Source of the DNA: Saccoglossus kowalevskii | Lineage: Eukaryota; Hemichordata; Enteropneusta; Harrimaniidae | NCBI RefSeq assembly: GCF_000003605.2 | Contig: NW_003108083.1 | Span: 614,848-678,847 of the forward strand | DNA length: 64,000 nucleotides | Direction: 5' to 3' | Part shown: positions 1 to 12,812 of the stretch, one piece after another | Numbering within the stretch: the stretch's first letter is position 1 | How the letters are laid out: each line of letters begins with the position of its first letter | Program-made: the position numbers and the translations under genes | The notes under the pieces: generated by a model | Databases searched by the model: none | What the model was told of the DNA's origin: nothing | What the model saw: the letters and a program-made list of their open reading frames with translations, nothing else

Positions 1-21
1 GTTTGTTATAACGAGACTACA

Positions 22-24
<3 letters not shown>

Positions 25-70
<46 letters not shown>

Positions 71-82
71 CACACACACACA
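25..82. repeat. (TA)n then (CA)n microsatellite
   Basis: An uninterrupted TA run from about 25 to 66 passes into a CA run ending at 82. The short open frame across it (Ile-Tyr repeats) is a by-product of the repeat and is not a gene. Confidence 0.97.
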
Positions 83-1108
83 GTAGCACGGCTATCTGAC
101 GTGTGAATGTTTCCACACTATTTTGAACATATATTGTCAAGTCCATGATTATGTGCACTATGATTAAAAGACATTTGACCACGTGGGCAGCTCTTTCATA
201 ATCATAAATAAATTTCATGTGTCAAAGGTTACGACGGGACTCAAACTGTAGTTGTTGTATGTTTCCCATGAGCAGTGCTCGTCATTCGAATCGGGCATTT
301 TCTCTTATATTATCGCTCATATCTTCGTTTTAGTTGACTGACAAAATATGTAATGTATCCGACTTCCGCTGACGTGCAGGTGACTTGTAAACGAAACCCC
401 CAATGAAATGTTATGGGGGAAATAACGTTTCCTTCCAATTTAGTTTGCTGAAGATTGAAAAACCAACGGAATTAATATATATATGATACAATCTTCACTA
501 ATGTATCGATGTGTGCTCGAGGACATCTGGAACATATTTTGATCTGATTTGATTTTAGATTAGTGTATTAATTTATCCTACCGGTAGCGTGAGGCGATTT
601 CATTGGATTTCCTCAACGTTTAGGTCACAATACATTGCCAGTAGCACGAACCCTCGTGGTTCACTTGTCATTACTTTGATAATCTAAATAAAAAAACTTG
701 AGTTAAAGTTTTAAGGCAAACCTGCTTTTCACGAAAATTAATTGGTGTTATTCCGAAAGAACAAGTGTAGATTCGAATTCCCGCGTTTGAATCTTGAAAA
801 CAAATATATTTTTAGGCTCTTTAATGATCTTGAAACTTGAATGCGACAAAATCGAAAGTATGAAATGTGCATGGGGTGAAATCAGTGGTTCGTTAGAGGA
901 TGGGAGCACATTATATACGACAAACTAGCTCCTCACGACACACATTTACATCACTTAGATTTTGAACGTTTTCTGTTTCACCTATGACCAATGAGAATGA
1001 GCATGATTTTACATTTTTTGACCATATAAAGTTATTATGCAAATATATTGTATTTGCCTCAACGAGAATGATCACATGTATGCTCAGAAATACTTATACT
1101 CTAGAACG
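83..1108. other. No gene recognised
   Basis: AT-rich sequence. I see no splice-flanked reading frame, RNA gene or repeat here. The open frame starting at 984 runs into the 82-bp array and owes its length to it. Confidence 0.6.
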
Positions 1109-1495
1109 TAACCAGTATCGTCTAAGAGTATCCCGACATGCATTCTGCTTCCAGTGGAGACTAACTTATAGTTTTTTCACTCATTATTCTCAACCAGTAT
1201 CGTCTAAGAGTATCCCGACATGCATTCTGCTTCCAGTGGAGACTAACTTATAGTTGTTTCACCCATTATCCTCAACCAGTAGTGTCTAAGAGTATCCCGA
1301 CATGCATTTTGCTTCCAGTGGAGACTAACTTATAGTGTTTTCACCCATTATCCTCAACCAGTATTGTCTAAGAGTATCCCGACATGCATTCTGCTTCCAG
1401 TGGAGACTAACTTATAGTTTTTTCACCCATTATCCTCAACCACTATCGTCTAAGAGTACCACAACATGCATTCTGCTTCCAGTGGAGACTAACTT
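1109..1495. repeat. 82-bp tandem array, left part
   Basis: Five successive copies begin at the landmark ACCAGTATCG or a variant, at 1111, 1193, 1275, 1357 and 1439, a constant 82-bp step. Each unit contains a CTAAGAGTAT block, a CATGCATTCTGCTTCCAG block and a TCACCCATTATC block. Copies differ by a few substitutions and no length changes, so the array is fairly young. The fifth copy is cut at 1495 by a LINE and resumes at 2051. Confidence 0.95.
1491..1495. repeat. Target-site duplication of the LINE, left copy (AACTT)
   Basis: AACTT at 1491-1495 is repeated at 2051-2055 directly after the LINE tail. An intact unit of the host array reads GACTAACTTATAG at this place, so one copy is the original and the other the duplication. 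Two bases of the right copy could equally belong to the tail. Confidence 0.75.
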
Positions 1496-2050
1496 TGCTA
1501 AAATGGAGCGTATTCAATACAGAGCTCTGAAATTTGTGTACAATGATTTTCAGTCCAACTAGCAAACTTTATTGGAACGTGCTGGACTACAAACACTAGA
1601 TATGTTGAGGAATCGTGACATACATGTTGAAGTTTATAAAAGTGTGAACAAACTCTCCCCATCTTTTATGTAAGATTTATACAAGAAGAAAAATGTAACG
1701 TACAATTTAAGAAATTCTCATCAATTACAGTTAAAACGACCAAGGACAAAACGCTATGGACTGAAGTCATTGTCTTATTATGGTGCTAAAATGTGGAACT
1801 CGCTTCCTAACCGAATGAAGGAGTGCAATGATCTATATTCTTTCAAGCAAATGGTGTCATTGTGGTCACCATCATTTTAGGATATTTTAATTACTTAAAC
1901 AATTAATTATTTGTGAAGTCTTACTGTTGTTTTTCTCTGTGTTTGATGTTTATAATTTTTGCTTTTGTTTGATGTATTTTTTTCTGTAGTCAGTGATATT
2001 AGCCTTTGGCTAGGTATTTCAAACTAACTTTAAATAAACGAATTGAATTG
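1496..2050 (+). mobile_element. 5'-truncated LINE (non-LTR retrotransposon), 3' end only
   Basis: One reading frame running to a stop at 1878-1880 encodes the end of a LINE ORF2. It starts near AKMERIQYRALKFVYNDF, has the conserved YNLRNSH block about 60 residues on, then YGLKSLSYYGAKMWNSLP, and ends FKQMVSLW. This arrangement is typical of the C-terminal tail of Jockey/CR1/L2-type LINEs in marine invertebrates. Two in-frame stops (1560-1562 and 1671-1673) show the copy is dead. The 3' UTR ends in a short GAATTGAATTGAA tail instead of a long poly(A), as in CR1/L2-like elements. The element splits one unit of the 82-bp array. The repeats on either side stay in register if 555 bp plus a 5-bp target duplication are removed, which fixes both ends. 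Assignment to a single clade is not possible from the tail alone. Confidence 0.88.
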
Positions 2051-2165
2051 AACTTATAGTTGCTTCATCCATTATCCTCAACCAGTATCGTCTAAGAGTA
2101 TCCCTACGTCATGCATCCTGCTTCCAGTAGAGATCAAACTTATAGTTGTTTCACCCATTAAGTCA
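2051..2165. repeat. 82-bp tandem array, right part
   Basis: The array resumes with AACTTATAGTTG and the ACCAGTATCG landmark at 2081. 2081 minus 1439 is 642, which equals 82 plus 560 (the LINE and its duplication). The last unit carries a small insertion and then decays near 2165. Confidence 0.9.
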
Positions 2166-5154
2166 ACCGATAGAAAGATTAAACCTTTCAAACTGCATGT
2201 TCTTTGTGCACCCAACGTGAGGTATATTGCTATATTACTATATTTCAGTAGAGCGAGAAGATGAACTTCACTGATAAGAGAGCATGTTTCATTCGCTTGA
2301 GTAAGGAAATAAAAAACAAACAACACTTGTATGATTAATATGTCAGAGAAGGATGTGTACTGAGGGAGATTGTCAAAACGTATTTAAGATTGCGTAACGA
2401 TACTCTACCAGAAACGTGTTCTCCCTCCCCATATCGACACATTCGCGGGCCGAAGAAGTGTCTATACCTTATAGCGTTTCTCGTGCATATCTCAAATGGA
2501 TATGCAAATAAACGATACCTGCCATACAGCATTCTTTTCCTGTGCCATGACTTGAGAATTAAACGATTGTTTTAATCCACATTTGATGGGAGTCGATACA
2601 ATTTAAATAATATATTGCATGTGTCACTACGACTGATTGGTGATGACGAGGTAATCTACTATGCGAAATGTATTCATATGTATTAATATACTTTGCCAAA
2701 ATATCAACATTGTTATAAATTCCAGCGTGTTATTTTAATTTGTGTCTCACTAGTTTGTAACGCATTGTTATCGTATGGGCTGGAAGAGGCGTAGTTAACA
2801 CAAGAAGTTGGATATGATAGAGTATTTTAAATCTTTGCAATCAACGGCTTGCTGCCATAAACGACAGACGCTTGGAACATATTCAATGGTTTTTTAACGC
2901 AAATCCTGGTTACTAAAGCTCGAAGGAAATGTTTTACTGTATACATATAATGACTATTTGCGAATATCGGCATATTTCTCACTCACTAAAACACACATGG
3001 GACAAACAATACAGAAATTATTGCTCAAACTGTATTGCAAAAGAGTTTTATTTTTACTGAGAAAAATTATTTGTCGACATTTCTTTCAACATGGATCGCA
3101 TCAGGATTGTTCTTCTAATGACATCAAACAACAAACAAACAAACCGTTACAGAAAATCTAGCTTGCGTTGTGGTTTTTAGAAACGTGAAAGTGTTTAAAA
3201 TATCAAAATTACTTCCGAGTATTTATCTAAATAATTCCTGCCACTTCTAATGCCGGTTGCTTTGTGTATTTTAATTTATTTATATATAAGGCCAGAGGTC
3301 AAGCTACTTAACACTATGTTATTTATATAGAATTGTTCACATTCTGTGTTTTATCAATCATGTTGCAAAAGTAAATATATCGTATCGGGTGCCACCAAAG
3401 TCATACTTGATCTATACGATTCGGTTTTTGAACTATTGAACAGCACCTCGACGTCTGTGGGATCGACTGGTTCTCCCGCCCTCTTACTGGCCATTGGCGT
3501 ATATATGGTCAATTGCCAAATTTACTTGACATGCACTGCTTTGCTGCACAGTATTTTAACGCATCGCGAAATATCGACGACCTGTTTGCAGAGCTGTCCT
3601 TTTTGCCGAGGTGGATCTCATTAAGACGGACCACCTCGTTAGAAATCAACTTACGCAAATAATAATACTTTCTATAATACGTCGCGTTACAATGCTTCTG
3701 TCAGTGTACAGTACACGCTCCCCATGCTGGGGCACTTACGAGGTATGGGAGAATTATTTCAGAACTAATACGTAAAATCTAAGTGTCATATATGTATCTT
3801 CAATAGAGACACGCTACGTTAATACACTCGTGCTCACAATCGATGCATCCGTGCTTGAGTGGAACGTGGTCGGCGTACACTTGAAGAACATTAGCGGTAA
3901 CTATGCATTATATATCTGTTGACTCTGAAGAAAATATGAATGAGTACGGCTGTCGGGGTTTCGGACGATTTTGCGTCTAGCTAAATGACTGATTAAGTAC
4001 CACGTGGTTGCGGTGCATTGTGTAACAGTTCTTCGCAGCAGCCCTCGCATCAGATGAAAGGCTTGTCAATGGCTACGATAATGTCTGGATAGTCCTATTA
4101 CCTGATGAAACCTCAATTGCAGACGACAAGTGGTAGTTATAAAATTCATTGAATACATACACAGTCAGTTTTCTCCGCCATAATCTTGGTGCATTTTTTG
4201 TGTGCAAAATCTCAGTAACTTTCGCTACAAAAGTCAATATTATTTTTGTATTATAAAGACAGAAAATGATATTGCTTTAAATATGATATTGTGTTTCGAT
4301 CAATATCTCTGGCGCAAATAAGCAAATATCGAACAGGACTATTATGTGCAAGATTAACTAATTTGACAATGGCGGTAAAAGGGTCAAGGTGTAAGGTTGC
4401 GACCGAAAATATCATGTGGCTTTAAATTGAAACATTCGTATTGGCGGTGTATTAATTTCTCGTCGTCGTCGCGTCGTTCGTGGTATTTTGTTACAAAAAC
4501 AGCCACAAGAAACACAATATGTGAGTTTATTTCCAAAAAGCATACGTCAAAAAAGTGTAATCAGTCAGCAAAATACATGAATTCATTAAATGAAACCCAA
4601 GAACTGTGCAAAACCTTGTAGTCTTCAGAAAATGTATGACAAATACTCATTATGTATTCAATTCAAACACGTTCGCTCCGAAATTACATCTAAAGATGAC
4701 GAATTTTTCCAAAACTGATGTGACTAAACTCATTCCATTGATATATTAAAGTGGAAATACCAAATTAGACAGTTGACACGTAATTATTGTGATATATGCA
4801 ATATTGACAATACGTTATTCATGAAAAAAAAAATCCATAGAATATGCTTGTTACATTTCATTAGGCCCCGCACTGCGTAACCAATGTACGGGGGGAAATT
4901 AACTTCTAACATTGGATAGGGAAAGATTCATACCGAATTAACTGAGTTTCAGAACTTTTGTATTTGCGTTTATACATAAAGGAGCTTACGTGAATGCGCG
5001 CATACTTTTGAACAATCCGAACCCAATTTAAGAGAACGCGGACATACGCGATGACGTCAAGGCTCGGTGATGGAAAAGGACGTTTATTGTTGGTCGGTTG
5101 TTCCTTCGAAGTGAACGAACAACTAGCGCGTAGTAGGCGTGACGTATGACATAC

Positions 5155-5155
<1 letters not shown>
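2166..5155. other. No gene recognised; one inverted repeat
   Basis: No reading frame here has convincing protein character. The longest plus frame (3346-3624) starts at a non-ATG codon and resembles nothing I know. A perfect 8-bp inverted repeat, CGAGGTGG/CCACCTCG, lies at 3607-3614 and 3631-3638, just past the end of that frame. Confidence 0.55.

Positions 5156-5230
<75 letters not shown>
5156..5230. repeat. (TA)n microsatellite
   Basis: About 37 uninterrupted TA units. Apparent Tyr-Ile reading frames on the minus strand derive from it. Confidence 0.97.
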
Positions 5231-5232
<2 letters not shown>

Positions 5233-8200
5233 ATCAATAAAGAAGAGTAGCCCTGGTGACATCATGAAGGATCGTATGTTTTATCACTGGACTTTGCTCA
5301 TTTCGTTTGCCAATCTTGGCTGGAAATTTGATTTATTTCTGTTTTGGTGAATATTTAATCCTTTAAACCCAGAGGTAAATGATGTCATTCTGGGGATAAT
5401 CACGGTGATTAATGTTGCGTAGTCTAATATGTGGATTGACAAATGTTACATGCTGATGGATTACAATATTGTTCCTTTCCAAATATACCTTTTGAATGGT
5501 TGAATAAGAATGATTGAGTACGTCTACAGAACACTCGTGTACAAATCAAACTACGCGCAAGCCAAACATGTCTGACCCGTACGATTGATCGATCGATGTA
5601 TGTACGTTTGTAAATATAGTCGTTCTTATCACAAGGTTTACTCTCGATTTGAATTTAATGCTGGTAGAATTAATCTTCAACGATGTATTTCCCACGACTG
5701 TACATGCATACATAACACACCCCTAATCTACTTTTTAGGTGCGTACTATTTTTGTACACATTCTGCCATTTAGTCATGCCGTAATATGGTTTGGCATATT
5801 CAATGTTATTACGGAGGATTGTATGGTGGCTCAAATAACGAACGAGAATGCTATGCAAAAACAAACTAACGTAATTATTGTTAGACAAATATATAATATC
5901 ATCGGTTACATCAGTGCTCGGTTTACTGTGCTCTCTCTGGAGAATGGTTGAGTATGCACGTTTCGTGTCCTGATTGTTCCTATATGCTGTACTAATCGTT
6001 ATTGTTCAATGACCCGCTATACAGGCCTGGCCCACACTTGATGCATGCTAATTATTGAATGAGCAGATGGCTTGCACTTAACAGTCACAAACGATTTTAA
6101 CGATGTCGAATGTCGTGAAACATGTCCATTCAAATAACTGTGGAAATACCTGATTTCCACCGAGGTGGACTGGTGCCGCATTACGTCACACCCTCTCGCG
6201 ACGAAACGAGTTGTTGACGTCAAAATGACGTACATTGTACATGGTAACAGTCAGCAATGTAAAGATGACAGTGATTGGTTGCATCGTATTCTTCAGTAAG
6301 AATATAGCGAATAGGTCAAGAAAATATCGCCGCTGTGAAATGGCCTTACTTTTATCCAGTTACGTCACAGAAGCACTTCATCGCTATAGGGCGCGATTTG
6401 TGGAGAACTTCTAGATCTGTTAGTAATTCGAGACCATCTATAGCTTTCGTATATTCAAATATTACTTGCATCCATCGTTAGATCTACACTGACTGTTGCA
6501 CTGACTTTTTTGCGATTCATCAGCAGCTAGGTTAGAAGCTATAGCAGTCACTTTTACAAAGTTTCTTATGAATAAAGGCTGCATGCATGGCTGCCGGACA
6601 TTTAAAAACCATCATTGTCACATTAAAACAAAGTCTGCTTGAATTATTCTGTCAAACAAAACCAATAAATATGTACGTATGATTTGAAAGTCTTATATTA
6701 CTTTCAGCACGACTGAGTTGGGTTTCCGTTTTAAAAAATGTTTTTGTGTTTCCCTTGATGTTTTCTGAAATTTAAATCCGACTGATTTACTATCATTCGG
6801 TTAAACATGACTTGTTATTTTTAAAACTGTTTTAATATCAAAACTATTCATATATGCTGGACGATTACCAACTTCTATTATGACGTAATTGTATTTGACA
6901 AGGCATGTCAAAACCGTGGTTTCTTGCAACAAGAGTTCAAAATTGAATTCACCCAAATAAAAACTCAGTGTTGAAGTGCGCTGATTTCGTTACGTCAGTT
7001 CACTCACTGAGACATTTTATTTCGAGGTGCGACGAGAGTTAATATATTGAGAGCTGGAATTACGGATGCGGGTCTCTTGGGAAGCATCACCTCGGGGTAT
7101 TTGTAATTTCTGTTGATCTCGCGGAAATGGACAAAGATGGTGAACATTGGAATGAAAGTGGGCAATTCATCAAGTAGTTAGTAGTGAAATTGCAAGGATG
7201 CGAATAAGCATGGACATTTCCCAGAGGTATGCTAGATGGCGTGCTAACCAAATGAGAAATTCGTGCTTAAATCATAACTGTACTTCCCCAAATATTTTTA
7301 TATAATTGTGTCATTTGAAGCCGTTTTCAGTATCAAATTTGAAGTTCAACCCATGGTTTTATACCCCCCCCCCCCAAAAAAAATACTAGAGTATTTGACT
7401 TTTTGATTTTCGTTAACAACGTAAATGCCGTGTTCATTGAATGTTTTCATAATGTTATGTTATCCACTTCTGTACTACCGCCGACACTTATTTATCGACG
7501 ATACCTTGCTCCATCAAAGATGAAACGCATTCAAATTTCTTTAGAAGTGTACTGTTATGAAAACTAACACGATGTCATCATTAAATAAAATGAAGTAGCT
7601 AATGAGGGCAGGCATGCATAATTGGGCTCTATCAGGTGCAGATAAAGTAATCTGCACGATGGGAGATTTAAGAGAACAAGCTAAATGTGCATAAGCCTGC
7701 TCCAATCAAGTCGCCATATATTGTCACGTGTTCGTGAACAGTTGAAATGAAATGTTACTAGTGAAACTTGTTTAGTATGATTATTGTACCTGTAACTTAC
7801 TATAATAAATAAAGGTATTTGATTTACCAGGGGGCTCATTATTTCACTTACTGATTAATCATGTAATTGCAGGCTGATTTGTCGATAAAAGTACTTTTTA
7901 TTGCCCGTATTTAACACGTGTTATCAATGTGTTACCGTGTCACTATGCACAACAAGAATGTGAAACGAATGTTGAATGTCACGCATTCCATTTTTTTTCA
8001 ACAACGATCAACCAATTCGTTAGTATTCATGTGCAAAGTGTGATCCGATCAACCGTTAAATTAGAAAGACAAATTATGAGTTTGGTTCTCGTACAGATCT
8101 GTCCACATGAAGCAAATCTATTTCCAGGTGGACACTATTCCACCATGATTTCCTGCCAATACCAACAACAATCCATATCTTACATTCTTATAAATTATAT

Positions 8201-11047
8201 CAATGTACGGTGGACGTTACTCATCACTATTTTGAGTATTTTGATAATATTGCGTGAACGTATTATTGCTAGATTTTCACACAGCAATTCAATAAATTTA
8301 ATAAGGAATATTCCCCATTATGGTAAAATGTTTGTTTTTGTTTTGCATTTTCCCCCAATTGGAACGACCCTAAGGAAGATTTAAATGAAGACCTTGTTAT
8401 CCGACAAGGGAATGCCGAGTTGCAATCTCGAGCTCAGAATTGAATATGGATGGCTTATGAATACCACCGTGCTTACTTTAATATGCTTGAGGTAGCTTTT
8501 TGGCAACCTGGCTTAGTTTTAGCATACGATCCCTCAAGACACACACCTGATATATGCATTATACATGATCGAATACGATTAAAACTGAAAGAATGTTGTG
8601 TTAGGAAGAAGGTCGGGCGAAGTGTCAACTAAAAAGAGTGAATGTTTAAACCGGCAATTCCATTGCGTTGAAACGAAATGTTTGCAATGAAAATAAAAGA
8701 CAGCTGTAGTCTGACTATGAAGTGTCCTCACCGCTGGGATCCTGTAACCTTATACATTTCTTATAACACCAAAAGTAATTTTGTAGAAAAGCTCAGCGTT
8801 AGTGTTTTGGATTGTCATGTGGTAGATCATGCCATTTATACCCATCGGGATTATCTAGTTGAGGAACTGAGAACTACGCGTGCGCAGTAATTTCTTCATC
8901 ATGTAAGATCAACTTGCACTGACTGCTGTAATGCGTATATTGACAAGTATCAAAACGTCTTCAAACTTTTTTTTGTTTAAGCGTATGTTGGTTTTCACGT
9001 AAGATAAGAGAGTTCGAGAAATAAGTCGAAATTCTGGGGACCGCTGCTTTTAAGGTAATTGACTCAGTATTGGCTGAACTGACATATGACAAGTTGGCTC
9101 ATCAGCATTACATTTCGTGAAAGAAATCATAGACATACGTTTTGTTTTCTTCAGTAATTTGTCTAACAGATGAAAGCAAATTCCAATGAGCCACGGTACT
9201 CGGTACAGCAAAACAAAACATCGCATGATAGTGTTTAAAGAAATAATTCAGCTATCTACTTAGTATGTTCAACCTTATAATGCTGATTTATATTTCCAGA
9301 TGGAACATAACGTCTAAAGAAATGCATTCCACACGAGTTTAAAAATCTACAATTTCATGGGAAAAAATAAGTTGTGTGAACCTCTCTCTAGACATTCTAT
9401 AAGGGACTATTTTTCACAGCCTTGTTATTATAAGTACTTTGATGACTTTTGATAAATTCATTACATCCGTTCGGTATATATTTATAAGTGTTCGGGTACC
9501 TGAAACAGGATCTGCCACAGAACTTCCTTTCTCGCTGACACTACATCCTAGACAACCGTCGTAACGAGAGAACTAACTCAACTCACATAACACATCATCG
9601 GAAATTAAATCCAAAGTACTTCTAAATAAATGGCCTTTACCAATCTTTCTTTCTTAGCTGGCATATCAGGGGATGATTACAATAACACGCACTAAATATC
9701 GATCAAATGACCTTACATGGAAAAAATGGCCGCCGCAATCTCGTGAAGAGCGAGAGAACCACGAGACTTATATTGCTCCTCAAATAGTGTTTCATTCATT
9801 CTCGATGGAGCGATGGAGGAGTGTTGAAGGGATAATTAAGAACCAAAGCAAATTCTACTGACGGACGTTATTAACATGAAAATAAACATGTTCTAGGTTG
9901 ACATCATTTCAGTCCATTGTTATTTATAGAGAAAGTTTAATATTTCTACGAATCATAGACCGAACAACAGCTATAATCGCATCAACGTATGAACAGAAAA
10001 CTCAACAACTAATCTTGTCTTTCAATGTAAATGCGGCACACTGGTTAGTAGAATGACGAGGCAGATCTAATTCAAAACAGCTATTGAATAATAAGCAATA
10101 CATATCTGTTAAAAGTATTGTTCGCATACCGTAAACATACCAGACGCAAGAAAAGGGCAGTCGGTCGTACCACGCAGCGTGCTTAATGACTTCACAGAAG
10201 AAGATAATCTATGAAGTTGTTAGGGTCGGTGATTGCGTAAAAAACTAAATCAGCGCTGCAATGTGATATAATTGTCTGTTATTTCCGTTTCCGTTTCGCC
10301 TGATTCACAATTATATCGAACGATATATGATCGTATAAGCTAATAACGCTAATAATTACTTCGTCAATGTGATTTCTCTGAAGTTATTGAAAAGCAGTGC
10401 CATATTTCACCCCCCCCCCCTTTCATGGCCACCTTATTGTCCAATATCGCGTTGACGATGGTGAACAAAGGGTCAGCGTGTTACGTAGTGCGACCTGCTT
10501 CATTTTGAAATTTGATAGGATTAACCAGGCTACCATTCTCAACATACACATTGAATTATACCAAATCAATACTGCCACTGAATGCAAATATATTGATTTG
10601 TTTAAATATATATTTCTCTGAATAAAAGAACCAGATTCCATATAGTGCATATTTGAGTAACATATGATATCAATTGCCTTTACATCCAAATATACGCTGT
10701 TAGTTTCGATTACGTGCAGACAATGTTTACATACTTTCAGGTGATATTTTGAGTTGTATGATATAATTAGTTAGACCAACTTCCGCTTTCTATGTTCAAT
10801 ATTTTCTAGACGACCCAGTTTATCCAGGTAACAAGGTAACATGTTCAAAATATCTGTTATCCGAAATGTAGTTCAGCATTAGCCAGTTTGTATTGGCAAA
10901 TCCTTACCTGAGAAAATTTCAATTCAAATTTGAGACCCCATCTTGTTATAAATATCGTTTTAATAAGATTGAAGTACGATGGACATTTGAAATCATATAT
11001 TTGTAATGCAAATTGTAATTTATTATTCTTTATTTTTGGCTCTGTAG
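5231..11047. other. No gene recognised; a short hairpin at 7636
   Basis: There is a short perfect hairpin at 7636-7657 (8-bp stem GTGCAGAT, 6-base loop), and C-homopolymers near 7366 and 10411. The longest frame, 7929-8384 on the plus strand, opens at a GTG, not an ATG. Its sequence is rich in residues expected from AT-rich noncoding DNA, and I do not accept it as a gene. Confidence 0.5.
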
Positions 11048-11375
11048 TATCTCTTCACGGATTATGTATATATTTAACCTTCCTTTTAGTCGTCATTTTT
11101 TTGTCCATTGTTTTCTCTTGTTGGATTTTAACCACTCTCCACAGAGTAGGATAATGTCTAAGATTCCCGGGGGTAACCTTTTTTTGGTGTCTAATGTTTT
11201 TTTTAAATCCTTATTACCTTTCACGTATTATGATTATGTCTAGCCCTCCCTGGAGTAATCTTTTGATTAATCTATTTTTTTGTGTTCTTGTATTTGTTAT
11301 CACGGACTATGTCTTGCCGTTGCCTGGGTTATTATGTATTTTAGCCTTCCCCGGGGTCATGTTTGTTTGTTTGTA
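11048..11375. repeat. Degenerate T-rich tandem repeat
   Basis: A loosely conserved motif, roughly TATGTCTAGCC-TTCCC-GGGGT followed by a T-rich run, recurs near 11062, 11150, 11233, 11305 and 11340. The spacing is about 80 bp for the first copies and shorter later. Copies are strongly diverged. The hydrophobic plus-strand frames in this stretch (10930-11154 and 11194-11442) are explained by T-richness, not by membrane-protein coding. Confidence 0.45.
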
Positions 11376-12172
11376 TTTTCTAGCTAACGTACTTAACATT
11401 TACCAAACGCCAGAATGTGTGAACGAGCACAACTATGAATAATAAATTTTCAATGATCTATAGACTTTGTACAGTAAGACGATATTTCTATAATATTTAC
11501 ATACAACTGTCATAATATTTACATAATATATTCATACGAATTACATAATACACTCAACCTTTGAACCTCGAAGCATTAATTTACTGAGTTTGGTATTCAC
11601 GCAACATGAGTCTCAAATAGCATTCTATTGCAAATACCTTTTACACTAATCGAATATAACAACCGGCTAGCATATTTCAATTCATCACAAACTGACTTGC
11701 ATTCTAGAGGTCTATACAGGTTTATGGCTGTGCTTTTTATCTTCGGTGCATACATTTAAAAGCGCCTAGGGTGCACTACACAAACTGTATATCGATGTGT
11801 GTATGTATATTAATTAAATTTAAACAATGTTAACGGGTCAGTGAGTAGCCTTAGGGATGAATTACACTTTTTTTACTGATACACAACACGTTGCGTTGCG
11901 CTGGAGCACAAATATGTTACACGATATTGACACGAGTTAATGAATTCCCAAAAGTCTTACACTACTTTGGCGAATTCTTGAAACTATAATATGGCACAGT
12001 GGTAACAGACGAATTGTATATGACATTATGTATCCTTTCCTAATTATGTTTTCGAGGGTACTATTCCCGATACTGGAAGTCTCGGTGAAAATATTGTTTC
12101 TTCTGATTTATTGATTTGTAAATTGCATGTAAACGCTGTACATTCTCGTTGGTATGTGAGTAAATGTTGAGT
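11376..12172. other. No gene recognised
   Basis: AT-rich single-copy-looking sequence between two repeat blocks. I see nothing in it. Confidence 0.55.
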
Positions 12173-12812
12173 AGTGACACATGGTACGAGTTGACAAGTT
12201 ACACATGGCACAGATTGACCAGTACGGTAACGCATGGTACGACTTGACCAGTGACACATGGTACGAGTTGACCAGTGACACATGGTACAAGCTGTCCAGT
12301 GACACATGGTACGAGTTGACCAGTGACACAGCGTACGAGCTGATCAGTGACTCATGGCACAGATTGACCAGTAACGCATGGTACGACTTTATCGGTGACA
12401 CATGACACAGATTGACCAGTAACGCATGGTACGACTTGACCAGTGACACATGACACAGATTGACCAGTAACACATGGTACGACTTGACCAGTGACACATG
12501 ACACAGATTGACCAGTAACGCATGGTACGACTTGACCAGTGACACATGGTACGAGCTGACCAGTGACACATGATACGAATTAACCAGTGACACAGCGTAC
12601 GAGCAGACCAGTGACATATGACACAGATTGACCAGTAACGCATAGTACGACTTGACCAGTGACACATGGTGCAAGTTGACCAGTGACACAGCGTACGAGC
12701 TGACCATTAACACATGGTACGACTTGACCAGTGACACATGGCACAGATTGACCAGTGATACAAGGTGTGAGTTGAGCAGTGACACATGGTACGGATTGAA
12801 CAATGACACATG
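12173..12812. repeat. 24-bp minisatellite, about 26 units
   Basis: The unit TTGACCAGTGACACATGG plus TAC and three more bases repeats every 24 bp. One unit near 12223 carries a 5-bp insertion. In the middle the units alternate between a GTGACACATGACAC type and a GTAACGCATGGTAC type, giving a 48-bp higher-order period. Because 24 is a multiple of three, the array stays open in several frames. The 241-codon minus-strand frame (12108-12833) is only an eight-residue repeat (HVSLVNSY-like) and overlaps equally open frames on both strands, so I do not call a protein. Confidence 0.95.

Noticed and set aside
228-300. tRNA-like B box (GTTTGAGTCC) on the minus strand
   Set aside because: No A box at the right distance and no cloverleaf.
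7929-8384. 151-codon plus frame with a cysteine-rich start vaguely like a PAN/apple module
   Set aside because: It begins at GTG, which is not a normal start in animals, lacks splice signals, and its composition after the first 25 residues is that of AT-rich noncoding DNA.
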